Below the pieces are notes generated by a model. The model saw nothing but the letters and a program-made list of their open reading frames with translations, was not told where the DNA came from and searched no databases. Of a stretch of DNA of 64,000 bases, positions 34,815 through 42,442 are shown in pieces. The position numbers and the translations under genes were made by a program. Each line of letters begins with the position of its first letter. Position 1 is the first letter of the stretch. Source of the DNA: JAHEJE01 sp965216335 (lineage in GTDB: Bacteria; Pseudomonadota; Alphaproteobacteria; Rhizobiales; Aestuariivirgaceae); the NCBI GenBank assembly GCA_965216335.1, contig OZ244154.1, forward strand, positions 496,001 to 560,000, given 5' to 3'.

Positions 34815-34925
34815 TGCCCCCCCTCCCTAACCCTCCCCCCTGGAGGGGAGAGGGGACTTGGGGGTGCCATGCGGTGCATTCTCACCCCGCTGGCGGGGTG
34901 CGAGATGGAGAGGGGGCTGGGGGCA
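34815..34925. repeat. Palindromic repeat between cobW and cobN
   Basis: CCCCCCTCCCTAACCCTCCC arm with GGAGGGGAGAGGGGAC, then a second hairpin CTCACCCCGCTGGCGGGGTG. It is built like the 18024 copy and occupies nearly the whole 137 bp gap between the cobW stop and the cobN start. Confidence 0.85.
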
Positions 34926-34938
34926 GCGGGGCTCATTG

Positions 34939-35976
34939 TCACCCCTTGAGGGCGGCGGTGATTGCCGCCTCGTCCATACCCTTCAGGCCGATGACGACGA
35001 GGGAGGTGGTGCGGGGTTCGCCGTTTGCCCAGGGGCGGTCGAAATAGCTGTTAATGCGCGGGCCGACGGCCTGGATGAGCAGGCGGGCGGGGGCACCGGC
35101 CAGTGCGGCGAAGCCCTTGAGGCGCAGGATGTCGTGGTCGCGGATGGCTTCCTCGATACGGGCCATGAGAGCATCGCGATCGGCAATCTCGCCCAGGTTG
35201 ACGATGAAGGTTTCGAAGTCGTCGTGGTCGTGGTCCTCGTGGCCTTCGGCCTCGTGGTGCGATTTGCGGGTGTCGAGGTCGTCTTCGGCAGCGGCGCCGA
35301 GGCCGAGCAGGGCGGTGACGTCCATCCGGCCGTGGCTGGTCGGGACGATGTGGGCGCCGGGGCGGATGTCATGCTTCAAGTCGTCCTGCAACTTTGTGGC
35401 GGCGTCGCCTGCAAGCAGATCGGCCTTGTTGAGCAGGATCATGTCGGCGCAGTTGAGCTGGTCCTCGAACAGTTCGTGCAAGGGGCTTTCGTGGTCGAGT
35501 TCCGGGTCGGCCTGGCGCTGGGCATCGACGGCGTGTTCGTCATGGGCGAAGCGGCCTTCTGCGAGCGCCGGGCCGTCGACGACGGTGACGACGCCATCGA
35601 CGGTGACGCGTGAGCGGATTTCCGGCCAGTTGAATGCCTTGACCAAAGGCTGGGGAAGGGCGAGTCCGGAGGTTTCGATGACGATGTGGTCAGGGGCTTC
35701 ATCGCGATCGATGAGCTTTTGCATGGTGGGGATGAAGTCGTCGGCGACAGTGCAGCAGATGCAGCCGTTGGCGAGTTCGAGGATGTCGTCCTCGTTGCAC
35801 AGTTCATCGCCGCAACCTTTGAGCACCTCGCCATCGACACCGACATCTCCGAACTCGTTGATGATCAGGGCGATTCGCTTGCCGCCGGCGTTTTCCAGCA
35901 TGTGGCGCACCAGCGTGGTCTTACCGGCGCCGAGAAAGCCGGTGATGACGGTGGCGGGGATTTTTTGCGGGATCAT
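34939..35976 (-). CDS. cobW: CobW-family GTPase metallochaperone
   Basis: A 345-residue G3E GTPase: P-loop ITGFLGAGKTTLVRHML, the metal-binding GCICCTV motif after ELAN, VIETSGLALPQPL, and the NKADLL guanine-specificity motif. A histidine/aspartate stretch (HHEAEGHEDHDHDD) links it to the C-terminal CobW_C domain (RLKGFAALAGAPARLLIQAVG). CobW is thought to deliver cobalt to the chelatase. The start at 35976 overlaps cbtA by four bases. It follows cbtB-cbtA, so it is under the cobalamin riboswitch. Confidence 0.93.
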   Translation of the reverse strand: MIPQKIPATVITGFLGAGKTTLVRHMLENAGGKRIALIINEFGDVGVDGEVLKGCGDELCNEDDILELANGCICCTVADDFIPTMQKLIDRDEAPDHIVIETSGLALPQPLVKAFNWPEIRSRVTVDGVVTVVDGPALAEGRFAHDEHAVDAQRQADPELDHESPLHELFEDQLNCADMILLNKADLLAGDAATKLQDDLKHDIRPGAHIVPTSHGRMDVTALLGLGAAAEDDLDTRKSHHEAEGHEDHDHDDFETFIVNLGEIADRDALMARIEEAIRDHDILRLKGFAALAGAPARLLIQAVGPRINSYFDRPWANGEPRTTSLVVIGLKGMDEAAITAALKG

Positions 35977-36707
35977 GTGGTGGCCTCTTCGGTGGTGATG
36001 CTGCGGCTGAGGAGGTGGCCGAGGAAGACGCCGATGAGGATCCACAGGACCGCCGAAGTGGCAATCGATGCCGATGCATAGGCGTTGGCGAGCGCCGCCG
36101 GCACGTCGGTGGCTGCATCTGCGACAGCGATATGCGGTGCGCCGATCAGGTGCGGCGCGGCAATGAGGGCAACGGCTGCGACCTTCATGGCCAGCGACGG
36201 GACCTTGAACAGCATGACGATGCCGATTGCCGTGGCCGCAACGGTGGCCCACCACCAGACCTGGCGTTCGAACAGGTCGGCGGCCATCATGCCGGGTAGT
36301 TCCGGTGGCAGACCGGCGGACGGGGCAAGGGTGAAGGCGAGGAAGCCCATCAGCCCCCAGGTCACGCCGTTCGAAGCGGTGAGCGGCAGGCCGGTCAGCA
36401 TGGCGGCGCCGGCCAGAACCAGGGCGAAGGCGACGCCGACGATGACATTGCCGAGGACGGTGAACGCGGTGCGTTCGATGCCATCGTGCGGTGCCCAGCC
36501 GTCACCGTGATCGTGACTGTGGCCAGTATCTTCAGGCTTCTTGGCTTCCGCCTCGCCATGGCCATGGCCAGCTGCCGAAACCTCGCCACTCTCATAGGCT
36601 TCGGCCTGGATGATGTAGGGCACGACCTTGGTGTGCTGGATGAGCGACATGATGAGGCCGGCGGCAATCCCGGCCAGGATTGCAGCGAACAACACGCGGG
36701 TGATCAT
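35973..36707 (-). CDS. cbtA: Cobalt transporter subunit CbtA
   Basis: A 244-residue membrane protein starting MITRVLFAAILAGIAAGL (36707), eight bases after GGAG. A histidine-rich loop (GHGHGEAEAKKPEDTGHSHD) follows the first helix. Four more hydrophobic segments include the family region TWGLMGFLAFTLAPSAGLPPELPG and RQVWWWATVAATAIG. CbtA and CbtB are the predicted cobalt uptake pair of proteobacteria, commonly under B12 riboswitches, as here. Confidence 0.93.
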   Translation of the reverse strand: MITRVLFAAILAGIAAGLIMSLIQHTKVVPYIIQAEAYESGEVSAAGHGHGEAEAKKPEDTGHSHDHGDGWAPHDGIERTAFTVLGNVIVGVAFALVLAGAAMLTGLPLTASNGVTWGLMGFLAFTLAPSAGLPPELPGMMAADLFERQVWWWATVAATAIGIVMLFKVPSLAMKVAAVALIAAPHLIGAPHIAVADAATDVPAALANAYASASIATSAVLWILIGVFLGHLLSRSITTEEATT

Positions 36708-36771
36708 TGATTTCTCCAACGCCATAATGCCGGACACGCGGTCCGGCGCAGGCATTCAGGCGGGACGAGCC

Positions 36772-36948
36772 CTAGTGGCAGGGAAAGCCGACGGCGTGGC
36801 GCGTGTCGTGGGCTGCGTTGTGCACCGTGTTGGCGCCGGCAAAGCCGATGCCGAAGACCATGCCGAGGCCCAGGGTCATGCAGACCAGGCCGGCAATCAC
36901 GCGCTGCTTGATGGAAATGTGCTGCAGGGCAATCTGTTGTGTCGTCAT
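36772..36948 (-). CDS. cbtB: Cobalt transporter subunit CbtB
   Basis: A 58-residue protein with one membrane helix (VIAGLVCMTLGLGMVFGIGF) and the typical histidine-rich C terminus TVHNAAHDTRHAVGFPCH. The start at 36948 lies about 13 bases after GGAGG and just downstream of the cobalamin riboswitch. The longer open frame to 37101 runs into the riboswitch and is rejected. It precedes cbtA by 64 bp. Confidence 0.93.
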   Translation of the reverse strand: MTTQQIALQHISIKQRVIAGLVCMTLGLGMVFGIGFAGANTVHNAAHDTRHAVGFPCH

Positions 36949-37014
36949 GAGCGGGTCCACCCTCCGTGATAGCTCAAACAGTTCCGGAAACGGTCCCAGC
37001 CATTTCCCAAAGAC

Positions 37015-37205
37015 ATCTGACGGCAGGTCTCCTGACTTCGCGGGTCGTAGGATGCGTGGCGCCTTCCCGGATATCCAGTGGCCTACTGCCAGCATCCTCA
37101 CCGCTCACAGTTGCGGGGGCAGTCGCGGATTTGGCCCCTCATTGGGTCATCCTCACCGCGTTCCCTTTCGAAGCCCCGCACCGTCCGGCTTTGGGGCACC
37201 GTCAT
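37015..37205 (-). promoter_or_regulatory. Cobalamin riboswitch controlling cbtB-cbtA-cobW
   Basis: On the minus strand the conserved elements occur in order: AAAGGGAACGCGGTGAGG (about 37171-37154), GACTGCCCCCGCAACTGTGA (about 37124-37105), GCCACTG (37082-37076), GGGAAGGCGCC, and the B12 box AGTCAGGAGACCTGCC ending near 37018. This is a full-length adenosylcobalamin-class riboswitch. Bound cobalamin should repress cobalt uptake and possibly the downstream cobN-cobO genes. The rest of the 387 bp cbtB-to-oxidase gap holds the short leader to cbtB and the divergent promoter region. Confidence 0.95.
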
Positions 37206-37335
37206 GGGCAATTGATCGCACGGTGAGGGTGTTTCGGTCAACAAGCTGTTACGGCCTTTCGTGAGGGATTTGCGACGGTCTGTGGTGTTGCACCCCGCAA
37301 AAAGGCACGATAAGGCGGACGGAAGGGAGAGTGCC

Positions 37336-38655
37336 ATGCAAATCAAACGTCTGCCGCGCAACGACAAGACCAACGGCTGGAACGTGATTCTGCCGGCCCG
37401 CGAACCAAAAGCTGCGCTTGAAGGTGATGTGCGGGCCGACTGGTTGGTGTTGGGCGGCGGTTATGCCGGGCTGGCCGCGGCGCGGCGGCTGGCCGGGCAC
37501 CAGCCCGATGCCAGCATTGCCCTGGTTGACGCCGGGTTCATGGGCGAGAACGCCTCGGCGCGCAATTCCGGCTTCGGCATCGACATTCCGCATGTCACGG
37601 GCAGTGCGCAGGCGCAACTGGACGGGGCGCAAAGGTACTTGCGGTTGTCGCGGGCGGCACTGGCGCATCTGGAAGACCTGGTGCAGCGCCATGGCATCGA
37701 CTGCGACTGGGCAAAGACCGGCAAGTACCAGACCGCGGTGACGCCGCGCGGCAAGCGGGTCTATCTCGATCCGATGGCGGAAATGTTGGAAACGCTGAAC
37801 GAACCGTACGAATGGAAGACTGCAGATGAACTGGCGGCCCGGCTGGGCACGGCGCACTTTCATGCCGGGCTGTATACGCCGGGTTGCATTCTGCTCAACC
37901 CGGCGGCTCTGACCCGCGGCCTGGCCGACAGCCTGCCGGAGAATGTGACGCTCTACGAGAATTCCCCGGTCGTCACATTCGAGCGGGTGAATGGCATCAG
38001 AGTGAAGACGGCGAGCGGCGCAAGTCTGTCTGCCCCGAAAATGATACTGGCGACTAATGCGTTCACCGAGGAATTCGGTTTTTACAGGATGCGGCTGATA
38101 CCGTTTTATGCCCACGCCAGCCTGACCCGGCCGCTCAGCGATGCAGAGCACGAGGCATTCGGTTCCCTGGAGCAATGGGGGATAACGCCGGCCAATGCGT
38201 TCGTGTCGATCACCATGCGCTATACGAAGGACCGGCGCATTCTGATGCGCCATGACATCAACTACGGACCATCGCTCTATGCCAGCCCGGCGGTGCAGCA
38301 GGTTGCCAGGGATACGCATCAAAGGCTGTTTCGGGAGCGTTTCCCGCAGCTGCCCGATGTCACCATGGAGCACACCTGGACGGGATTTGTGTGCCTGTCC
38401 TACAACCATGCGCCGGGCTTCGGGCAAATTGCACCGAACGTCTGGGCAGCCGTATGCCAAAACGCCATCGGCGTGACGCAAGGCACGATGTCAGGCCTGC
38501 TGGCGGCGGATATGGCGTGTGAGGTCGACAATCCGCTACTGGCCGACATGGAGAGCCTGGGCACGCCGAGCCTGCGCCCGCCGCGGCCGTTCTTCGATGT
38601 CGGCGTGGCGGTTCGCAACGCCTGGCACAACTGGCGCGAGGGCGATGAGGCGTGA
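37336..38655 (+). CDS. FAD-dependent oxidoreductase, DadA/PuuB-like amine or amino-acid oxidase
   Basis: A 439-residue flavoprotein starting MQIKRLPRNDKTNGW after a GGAAGGGAG site. The Rossmann loop WLVLGGGYAGLAAARRL lies at residues 35-52, followed by ENASARNSGFGIDIPH (the SARNSG motif of the family). Later comes the C-terminal FAD contact QNAIGVTQGTMSGLLAADMA. The family oxidises amino or imino groups of amino acids and polyamines, giving H2O2 or passing electrons onward. It is divergent from cbtB and is followed, beyond a repeat, by an ATP-grasp and a multicopper oxidase gene. Confidence 0.85.
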   Translation: MQIKRLPRNDKTNGWNVILPAREPKAALEGDVRADWLVLGGGYAGLAAARRLAGHQPDASIALVDAGFMGENASARNSGFGIDIPHVTGSAQAQLDGAQRYLRLSRAALAHLEDLVQRHGIDCDWAKTGKYQTAVTPRGKRVYLDPMAEMLETLNEPYEWKTADELAARLGTAHFHAGLYTPGCILLNPAALTRGLADSLPENVTLYENSPVVTFERVNGIRVKTASGASLSAPKMILATNAFTEEFGFYRMRLIPFYAHASLTRPLSDAEHEAFGSLEQWGITPANAFVSITMRYTKDRRILMRHDINYGPSLYASPAVQQVARDTHQRLFRERFPQLPDVTMEHTWTGFVCLSYNHAPGFGQIAPNVWAAVCQNAIGVTQGTMSGLLAADMACEVDNPLLADMESLGTPSLRPPRPFFDVGVAVRNAWHNWREGDEA

Positions 38656-38683
38656 TTGGGCATTACGAGTTTGCGAACAGGAT

Positions 38684-38813
38684 TTCCCTCCCCTAGTAAA
38701 GGGGAGGGTTAGGGTGGGGTTTGACGGCGGCGCCTCCGTGTTGATGTTTCCAGTTTTGGCACCGCCATCAACCCCCATCCCGGCCTTCCCCCTTTCTGGG
38801 GGATGGGGTGTCC
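38684..38813. repeat. Palindromic repeat downstream of the FAD oxidase gene
   Basis: CCCTCCCCTAGTAAAGGGGAGGG hairpin-type start with GGGTTAGGGTGGGG, then CCCCCATCCCGGCC and CCCCCTTTCTGGGGG arms about 60 bp later. It is a diverged member of the CCCTAACCC family filling most of the oxidase to ATP-grasp gap. Confidence 0.7.
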
Positions 38814-38849
38814 TGGGACACGCGACGGACAAACAAGACCATTGCTATC

Positions 38850-39782
38850 ATGCGCCATCTCATACTCGTCCATCAAAAGGACAAGCAGGACATCGAGGAC
38901 TATCGCACGATTGCGCGGAACATCCATCAGCGTACGGACGATATTCGTGTGTTCATCGCCGGCACCAAGGATCCGGACTGGTCCGAGGCCGAAGTGGCCT
39001 ACTCGCAACCCTCGTTGACGGTTTCGCCGATGCCGTTCAAGCATTTCCGGCCAGGTGGCGGCACGGTGCTGGTGGGCGAGGAATATCCCAAGGGGACGCA
39101 GTACGAGATGATGGAGGCCGCCGGGGTGGCGGTGCCGGAATGGGTGCGGGTGACGCCCGGGATCAGGCTCGACCCCGAGTACTGGGGGCCGTATGTGGTG
39201 GTGAAGCCGGAACTCGGGCGCAAGGGCTCGGAAATATTCATCACCCGCACCCACCGGGTGCGCTACAAGCCGCCGGAAAAGTTCGCGCCGGACCATCCCA
39301 TCCACAAGGCACCGCTGATGGCGCAGCGGTTTGTCTATACCGGCAAGTGGCCGTATCATTTCCGCATCGTGACGTTTTTGGGCAAGGCACTTATGGCCTG
39401 GCATATCGAACAGTCGCACGAGTTTCCGCCGCTGACGTCGAAGTGGGAGTTCGATCAGGCCGGCGGCGGGATTTCGATCGTGTCGAACAAGCGGTCGTCG
39501 TCCTATGTCGAAACCGACGACGCCGGGGCAATTGAGATTGCCGAGGCGGCGCACCGTGCGATGCCGGATGTGCCGCTGCTCGGCAGCGACATCGTCTGCG
39601 AGGCAGAGACCGGCAAGTATTACGTTCTGGAGTGCAACCCGCGCGGTGATGCCTGGCTGATGTCATCAGCCATCGGGCGCGACATTCAGCGTATACATGG
39701 TCTGGATTCGTCCAATCAATTCGGTGCATTGGAGCTGGCAACTGAGAGATTGATCAAAGCTGTGTATGAGCGGGCGTCATGA
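38850..39782 (+). CDS. ATP-grasp-type protein of unknown function
   Basis: About 310 residues, start taken at MRHLILVHQKDKQDIEDY (38850). Core features suggest an ATP-grasp ligase fold: YVVVKPELGRKGSEIF (phosphate-loop-like strand and Gly-rich turn), LLGSDIVCEAETGKYY and VLECNPRGD with the Mg-binding Glu-x-Asn near the C terminus. The substrate is unknown; ATP-grasp enzymes usually join a carboxylate to an amine. Its stop overlaps the multicopper oxidase start by four bases, so the two are translated together. Confidence 0.7.
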   Translation: MRHLILVHQKDKQDIEDYRTIARNIHQRTDDIRVFIAGTKDPDWSEAEVAYSQPSLTVSPMPFKHFRPGGGTVLVGEEYPKGTQYEMMEAAGVAVPEWVRVTPGIRLDPEYWGPYVVVKPELGRKGSEIFITRTHRVRYKPPEKFAPDHPIHKAPLMAQRFVYTGKWPYHFRIVTFLGKALMAWHIEQSHEFPPLTSKWEFDQAGGGISIVSNKRSSSYVETDDAGAIEIAEAAHRAMPDVPLLGSDIVCEAETGKYYVLECNPRGDAWLMSSAIGRDIQRIHGLDSSNQFGALELATERLIKAVYERAS

Positions 39783-41221
39783 GGGTTGGCCGAAGGACAG
39801 TGCTGAAAACCGGTGCGGCGGCCGTGGGGTTTGTGCTGACGCGGTCGGCGTTCGCCGGTGACGAACACGCCTATGCGCTGGAGATCCGCCCCGGACAGGC
39901 CGAATTGCTGGATGAGGGCGGCCCGAAGACGGATATCTGGGGGTATGATGGGCAGGTTCCCGGCCCGTTGATTCGGGCCAGGAAAGGCCAGCCACTGAAA
40001 GTGACGGTGACCAACCGGCTGCAACAGCCGACATCGGTGCATTGGCATGGCATCCGCATCGACAACGCCATGGATGGCGTGGCCGGTCTGACCCAGGCGC
40101 CGATCGAACCGGGCGAAACATTCGTGTACGACTTCACACCGCCAGACGCCGGCTCGTTCTGGTACCATTCGCATCAGCGCAGCTGGGAGCAGCAGGCCCG
40201 CGGGCTCTACGGACCGCTGATCGTGGAGGAAGAGCTGCCGGCGGATGTCGACCGGGACTACACGATAATGGCCGACGATTGGCGGCTGACGGAAGGCGGT
40301 GCGTTGCATGAGGAGTCGTTTGGCAATGTCGGCGAACGTGCCCATGCGGGCCGGTTGGGCAATGTGCTGACGCTGAACGGCAAGCCCTATGAACGGCTTG
40401 AGGTGCAAACGGGCGAACGGGTGCGGCTGCGGCTCGTCAATTCGGCCAATGCCAGGGTCATGCAGTTCAAACTCGCTGGTGTTGCGCCGTGGCTCGTGGC
40501 ACTCGACGGTCAGCCGGTGCCGGCGACCATCCTGGGTGGCGCGGCCATCCGCCTGGCGCCGGCGCAACGGGCCGACCTGGTGTTCGATGTGACAGCGAAA
40601 AGCGGCAGCGAGTTGGCGATCAGTGAGGTATCGGGCGCTGAGCCTCTGGTGGCGGGATATCTGCAGGTGCGCGGTCCCGAAACGGCGAACCGGCCGGTGC
40701 GGGCGGGTGTGCCGGTGCTGCCAGGCAATGGCGTGCCGTTGCCGGACCGGGCCAAGGCCCGGGTCATCGAGCTGGACATGACCGGCGGAGCCATGCGCTT
40801 TCTCGCCAGCGCCGTCTACAAGGGACAAACGCTCGATGGCCGGACCCTTGCCCGGGAGCATGGCCAGGCCTGGGCCTTCAACGGCATCGCGGGAACAGCC
40901 GTGGAGCCGCTGTTCAGGGCAGCGCGAAATGAACACATCATCATCCGTATGCGCAACGACACGCTGTGGCCGCATGCCATGCATGTGCATGGTTTCCATT
41001 TTGTCGAGATGTCGCGTAAACCCCAGGCAAATCCCGATTTCTCACTTACCCGGGCCAACGACGGGCACGGCGCTCCGCTGCGCGACACGGTGCTCATGCA
41101 GCCACGCGAAGAGGTCGAAATCGGCTTCGTCGCCGACAATCCCGGAAGCTGGCTGCTGCACTGCCACATGGCTGAACACATGGCCGGCGGCATGGTTACC
41201 TGGTTTCAGGTCGCCGACTGA
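39779..41221 (+). CDS. Multicopper oxidase, Tat-exported
   Basis: A 480-residue three-domain oxidase with a twin-arginine signal (VGRRTVLKTG, cleavage after RSAFA). All four copper motifs are present: VHWHGIRID, FWYHSHQRSWEQQ, HAMHVHGFHF (the usual HPxHxHG is HAMHVHG) and LLHCHMAEHMAGGM, which includes the T1 Met ligand. Family members oxidise Cu(I), phenols, bilirubin or metal ions with O2 in the periplasm. It is translationally coupled to the ATP-grasp gene and followed by a strong hairpin. Confidence 0.92.
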   Translation: MRVGRRTVLKTGAAAVGFVLTRSAFAGDEHAYALEIRPGQAELLDEGGPKTDIWGYDGQVPGPLIRARKGQPLKVTVTNRLQQPTSVHWHGIRIDNAMDGVAGLTQAPIEPGETFVYDFTPPDAGSFWYHSHQRSWEQQARGLYGPLIVEEELPADVDRDYTIMADDWRLTEGGALHEESFGNVGERAHAGRLGNVLTLNGKPYERLEVQTGERVRLRLVNSANARVMQFKLAGVAPWLVALDGQPVPATILGGAAIRLAPAQRADLVFDVTAKSGSELAISEVSGAEPLVAGYLQVRGPETANRPVRAGVPVLPGNGVPLPDRAKARVIELDMTGGAMRFLASAVYKGQTLDGRTLAREHGQAWAFNGIAGTAVEPLFRAARNEHIIIRMRNDTLWPHAMHVHGFHFVEMSRKPQANPDFSLTRANDGHGAPLRDTVLMQPREEVEIGFVADNPGSWLLHCHMAEHMAGGMVTWFQVAD

Positions 41222-41228
41222 CGCCGGA

Positions 41229-41287
41229 TTCATCGTCGCGGGCCGGTTTCCACAAGGTGAAACTACCGGCCCGAATGCGACGATGTG
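41229..41287 (+). terminator. Long hairpin after the multicopper oxidase gene
   Basis: Arms CATCGTCGC and GCGACGATG at the base and GGGCCGG / CCGGCCC above, with a small bulge and a loop of about 19 bases, begin ten bases after the stop. No T-run follows directly, so termination strength is uncertain. Confidence 0.45.
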
Positions 41288-41387
41288 ATTTGCGTAAGCG
41301 ACACAGACTCGCTTATTTTGGCGTGGGATGAAGCAAAATGAGCGCCTTGCGAACACCCGTCAACATGTAGGGCGCCAGGGAGAATAC

Positions 41388-41999
41388 ATGGCCGCAGAGG
41401 CTGCCGTTCGCGAACATATTGCCGAAGAAGACGTCCTACGGGCGCATGTGTACCGTCTGCTGGCAAAGTTCCTGCGCGCCGCGCCCGATCAGGCCGCCCT
41501 GGATGGCCTGGCAGGTATTTCCGGCGACGATACCGATCTCGGCATAGCTCTGGGCACGCTGTCGCAGCTGGCCGGCAAGGTGACGCCTGAGGCGTGTGCG
41601 GAAGAGTATCAGACCCTGTTCATCGGCGTCGGGCGCGGCGAACTGCTGCCTTATGCGTCGTACTACCTGACTGGTTTTCTGAACGAGAAACCCCTGGCGA
41701 AACTGCGCAATGACATGGGCCGGCTCGGTATTGAACGGCGGGCTGCGGTCAGCGAGCCGGAGGATCATGCTGCGGCCGTTTGCGAAATGATGTGCGGCCT
41801 GATCCTTGGCGACTTTGGCGAACCGTTGAGACTTGAGGAACAGCGACGTTTCTTTCGGGCTCATCTCGGCAGCTGGGCGGGCCATTTCTTCAGCGATTTG
41901 GAACAGGCCCGTTCGTCGACCCTTTATTCGGCCATCGGCTCGGTCGGCAAGGCATTCATGGCCATTGAAGAGGCGGCATTCGAGATGGTGGGTGACTAG
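41388..41999 (+). CDS. TorD-family molybdoenzyme chaperone
   Basis: A 203-residue helical protein starting MAAEAAVREHIAEEDVLRAH after AGGGAGA. It shows the TorD/DmsD-type sequence RLLAKFLRAAP, EYQTLFIGVGRGELLPYASYYLTG and EDHAAAVCEMMCGLI. These chaperones bind the Tat signal and help cofactor loading of Mo/W-bisMGD enzymes; here the client must be the alpha subunit two genes on. It opens the formate dehydrogenase operon. Confidence 0.9.
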   Translation: MAAEAAVREHIAEEDVLRAHVYRLLAKFLRAAPDQAALDGLAGISGDDTDLGIALGTLSQLAGKVTPEACAEEYQTLFIGVGRGELLPYASYYLTGFLNEKPLAKLRNDMGRLGIERRAAVSEPEDHAAAVCEMMCGLILGDFGEPLRLEEQRRFFRAHLGSWAGHFFSDLEQARSSTLYSAIGSVGKAFMAIEEAAFEMVGD

Positions 42000-42176
42000 G
42001 CCCGCATGTAAGTTCCCGTGCTGGACGGACGGCGCGGTAGCCAATGGGCCGGTACATCGGTCCGCAAGACGGGGGCAGCCGGCAACAGCACCGGCGAGCG
42101 TACAAAGCGTAGTTACGTATCAAAACCACGTGTCCGGGTATGGTCCCGGCCACAAAGCGAAGGAGGAAACCGCAAG

Positions 42177-42374
42177 ATGTCAGCGAAAGACAAGGATGCG
42201 GTCGTCGGCCGTCGTGATTTCCTGAAATTGTCTGGTGTGGCCGCCGCGACCGGCGGAACGGCACTGGCTGTCGGGAATACCGAAGCCGAAGCCGCCGAAG
42301 CGGCGCATGGGTCGTCGGCAGGTTATCGGGAAACCGATCACGTGAAGACGTACTACAAACTGGCCCGCTTTTAG
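42177..42374 (+). CDS. Small Tat-signal protein of formate dehydrogenase loci
   Basis: A 65-residue protein with an excellent AAGGAGG site. The twin-arginine segment VGRRDFLKLSGVAAATGGTA is followed by a short mature part ending HVKTYYKLARF. It matches the formate-dehydrogenase-region Tat target family, always found just ahead of the alpha subunit gene. Its role is unknown; it may help export or assembly of the dehydrogenase. Confidence 0.85.
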   Translation: MSAKDKDAVVGRRDFLKLSGVAAATGGTALAVGNTEAEAAEAAHGSSAGYRETDHVKTYYKLARF

Positions 42375-42442
42375 GATCCCGTTGAAGGGAGTCCAAGAAT
42401 TGCCGGGCCTGATGCAGGGCCGGCGACACAAAGGAGAGAGAA

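Noticed and set aside
18024..38813. CRISPR array made from the regular GC-rich repeats
   Set aside because: Copies are kilobases apart, palindromic over their length and partly inside genes; there are no regular spacers or cas genes.
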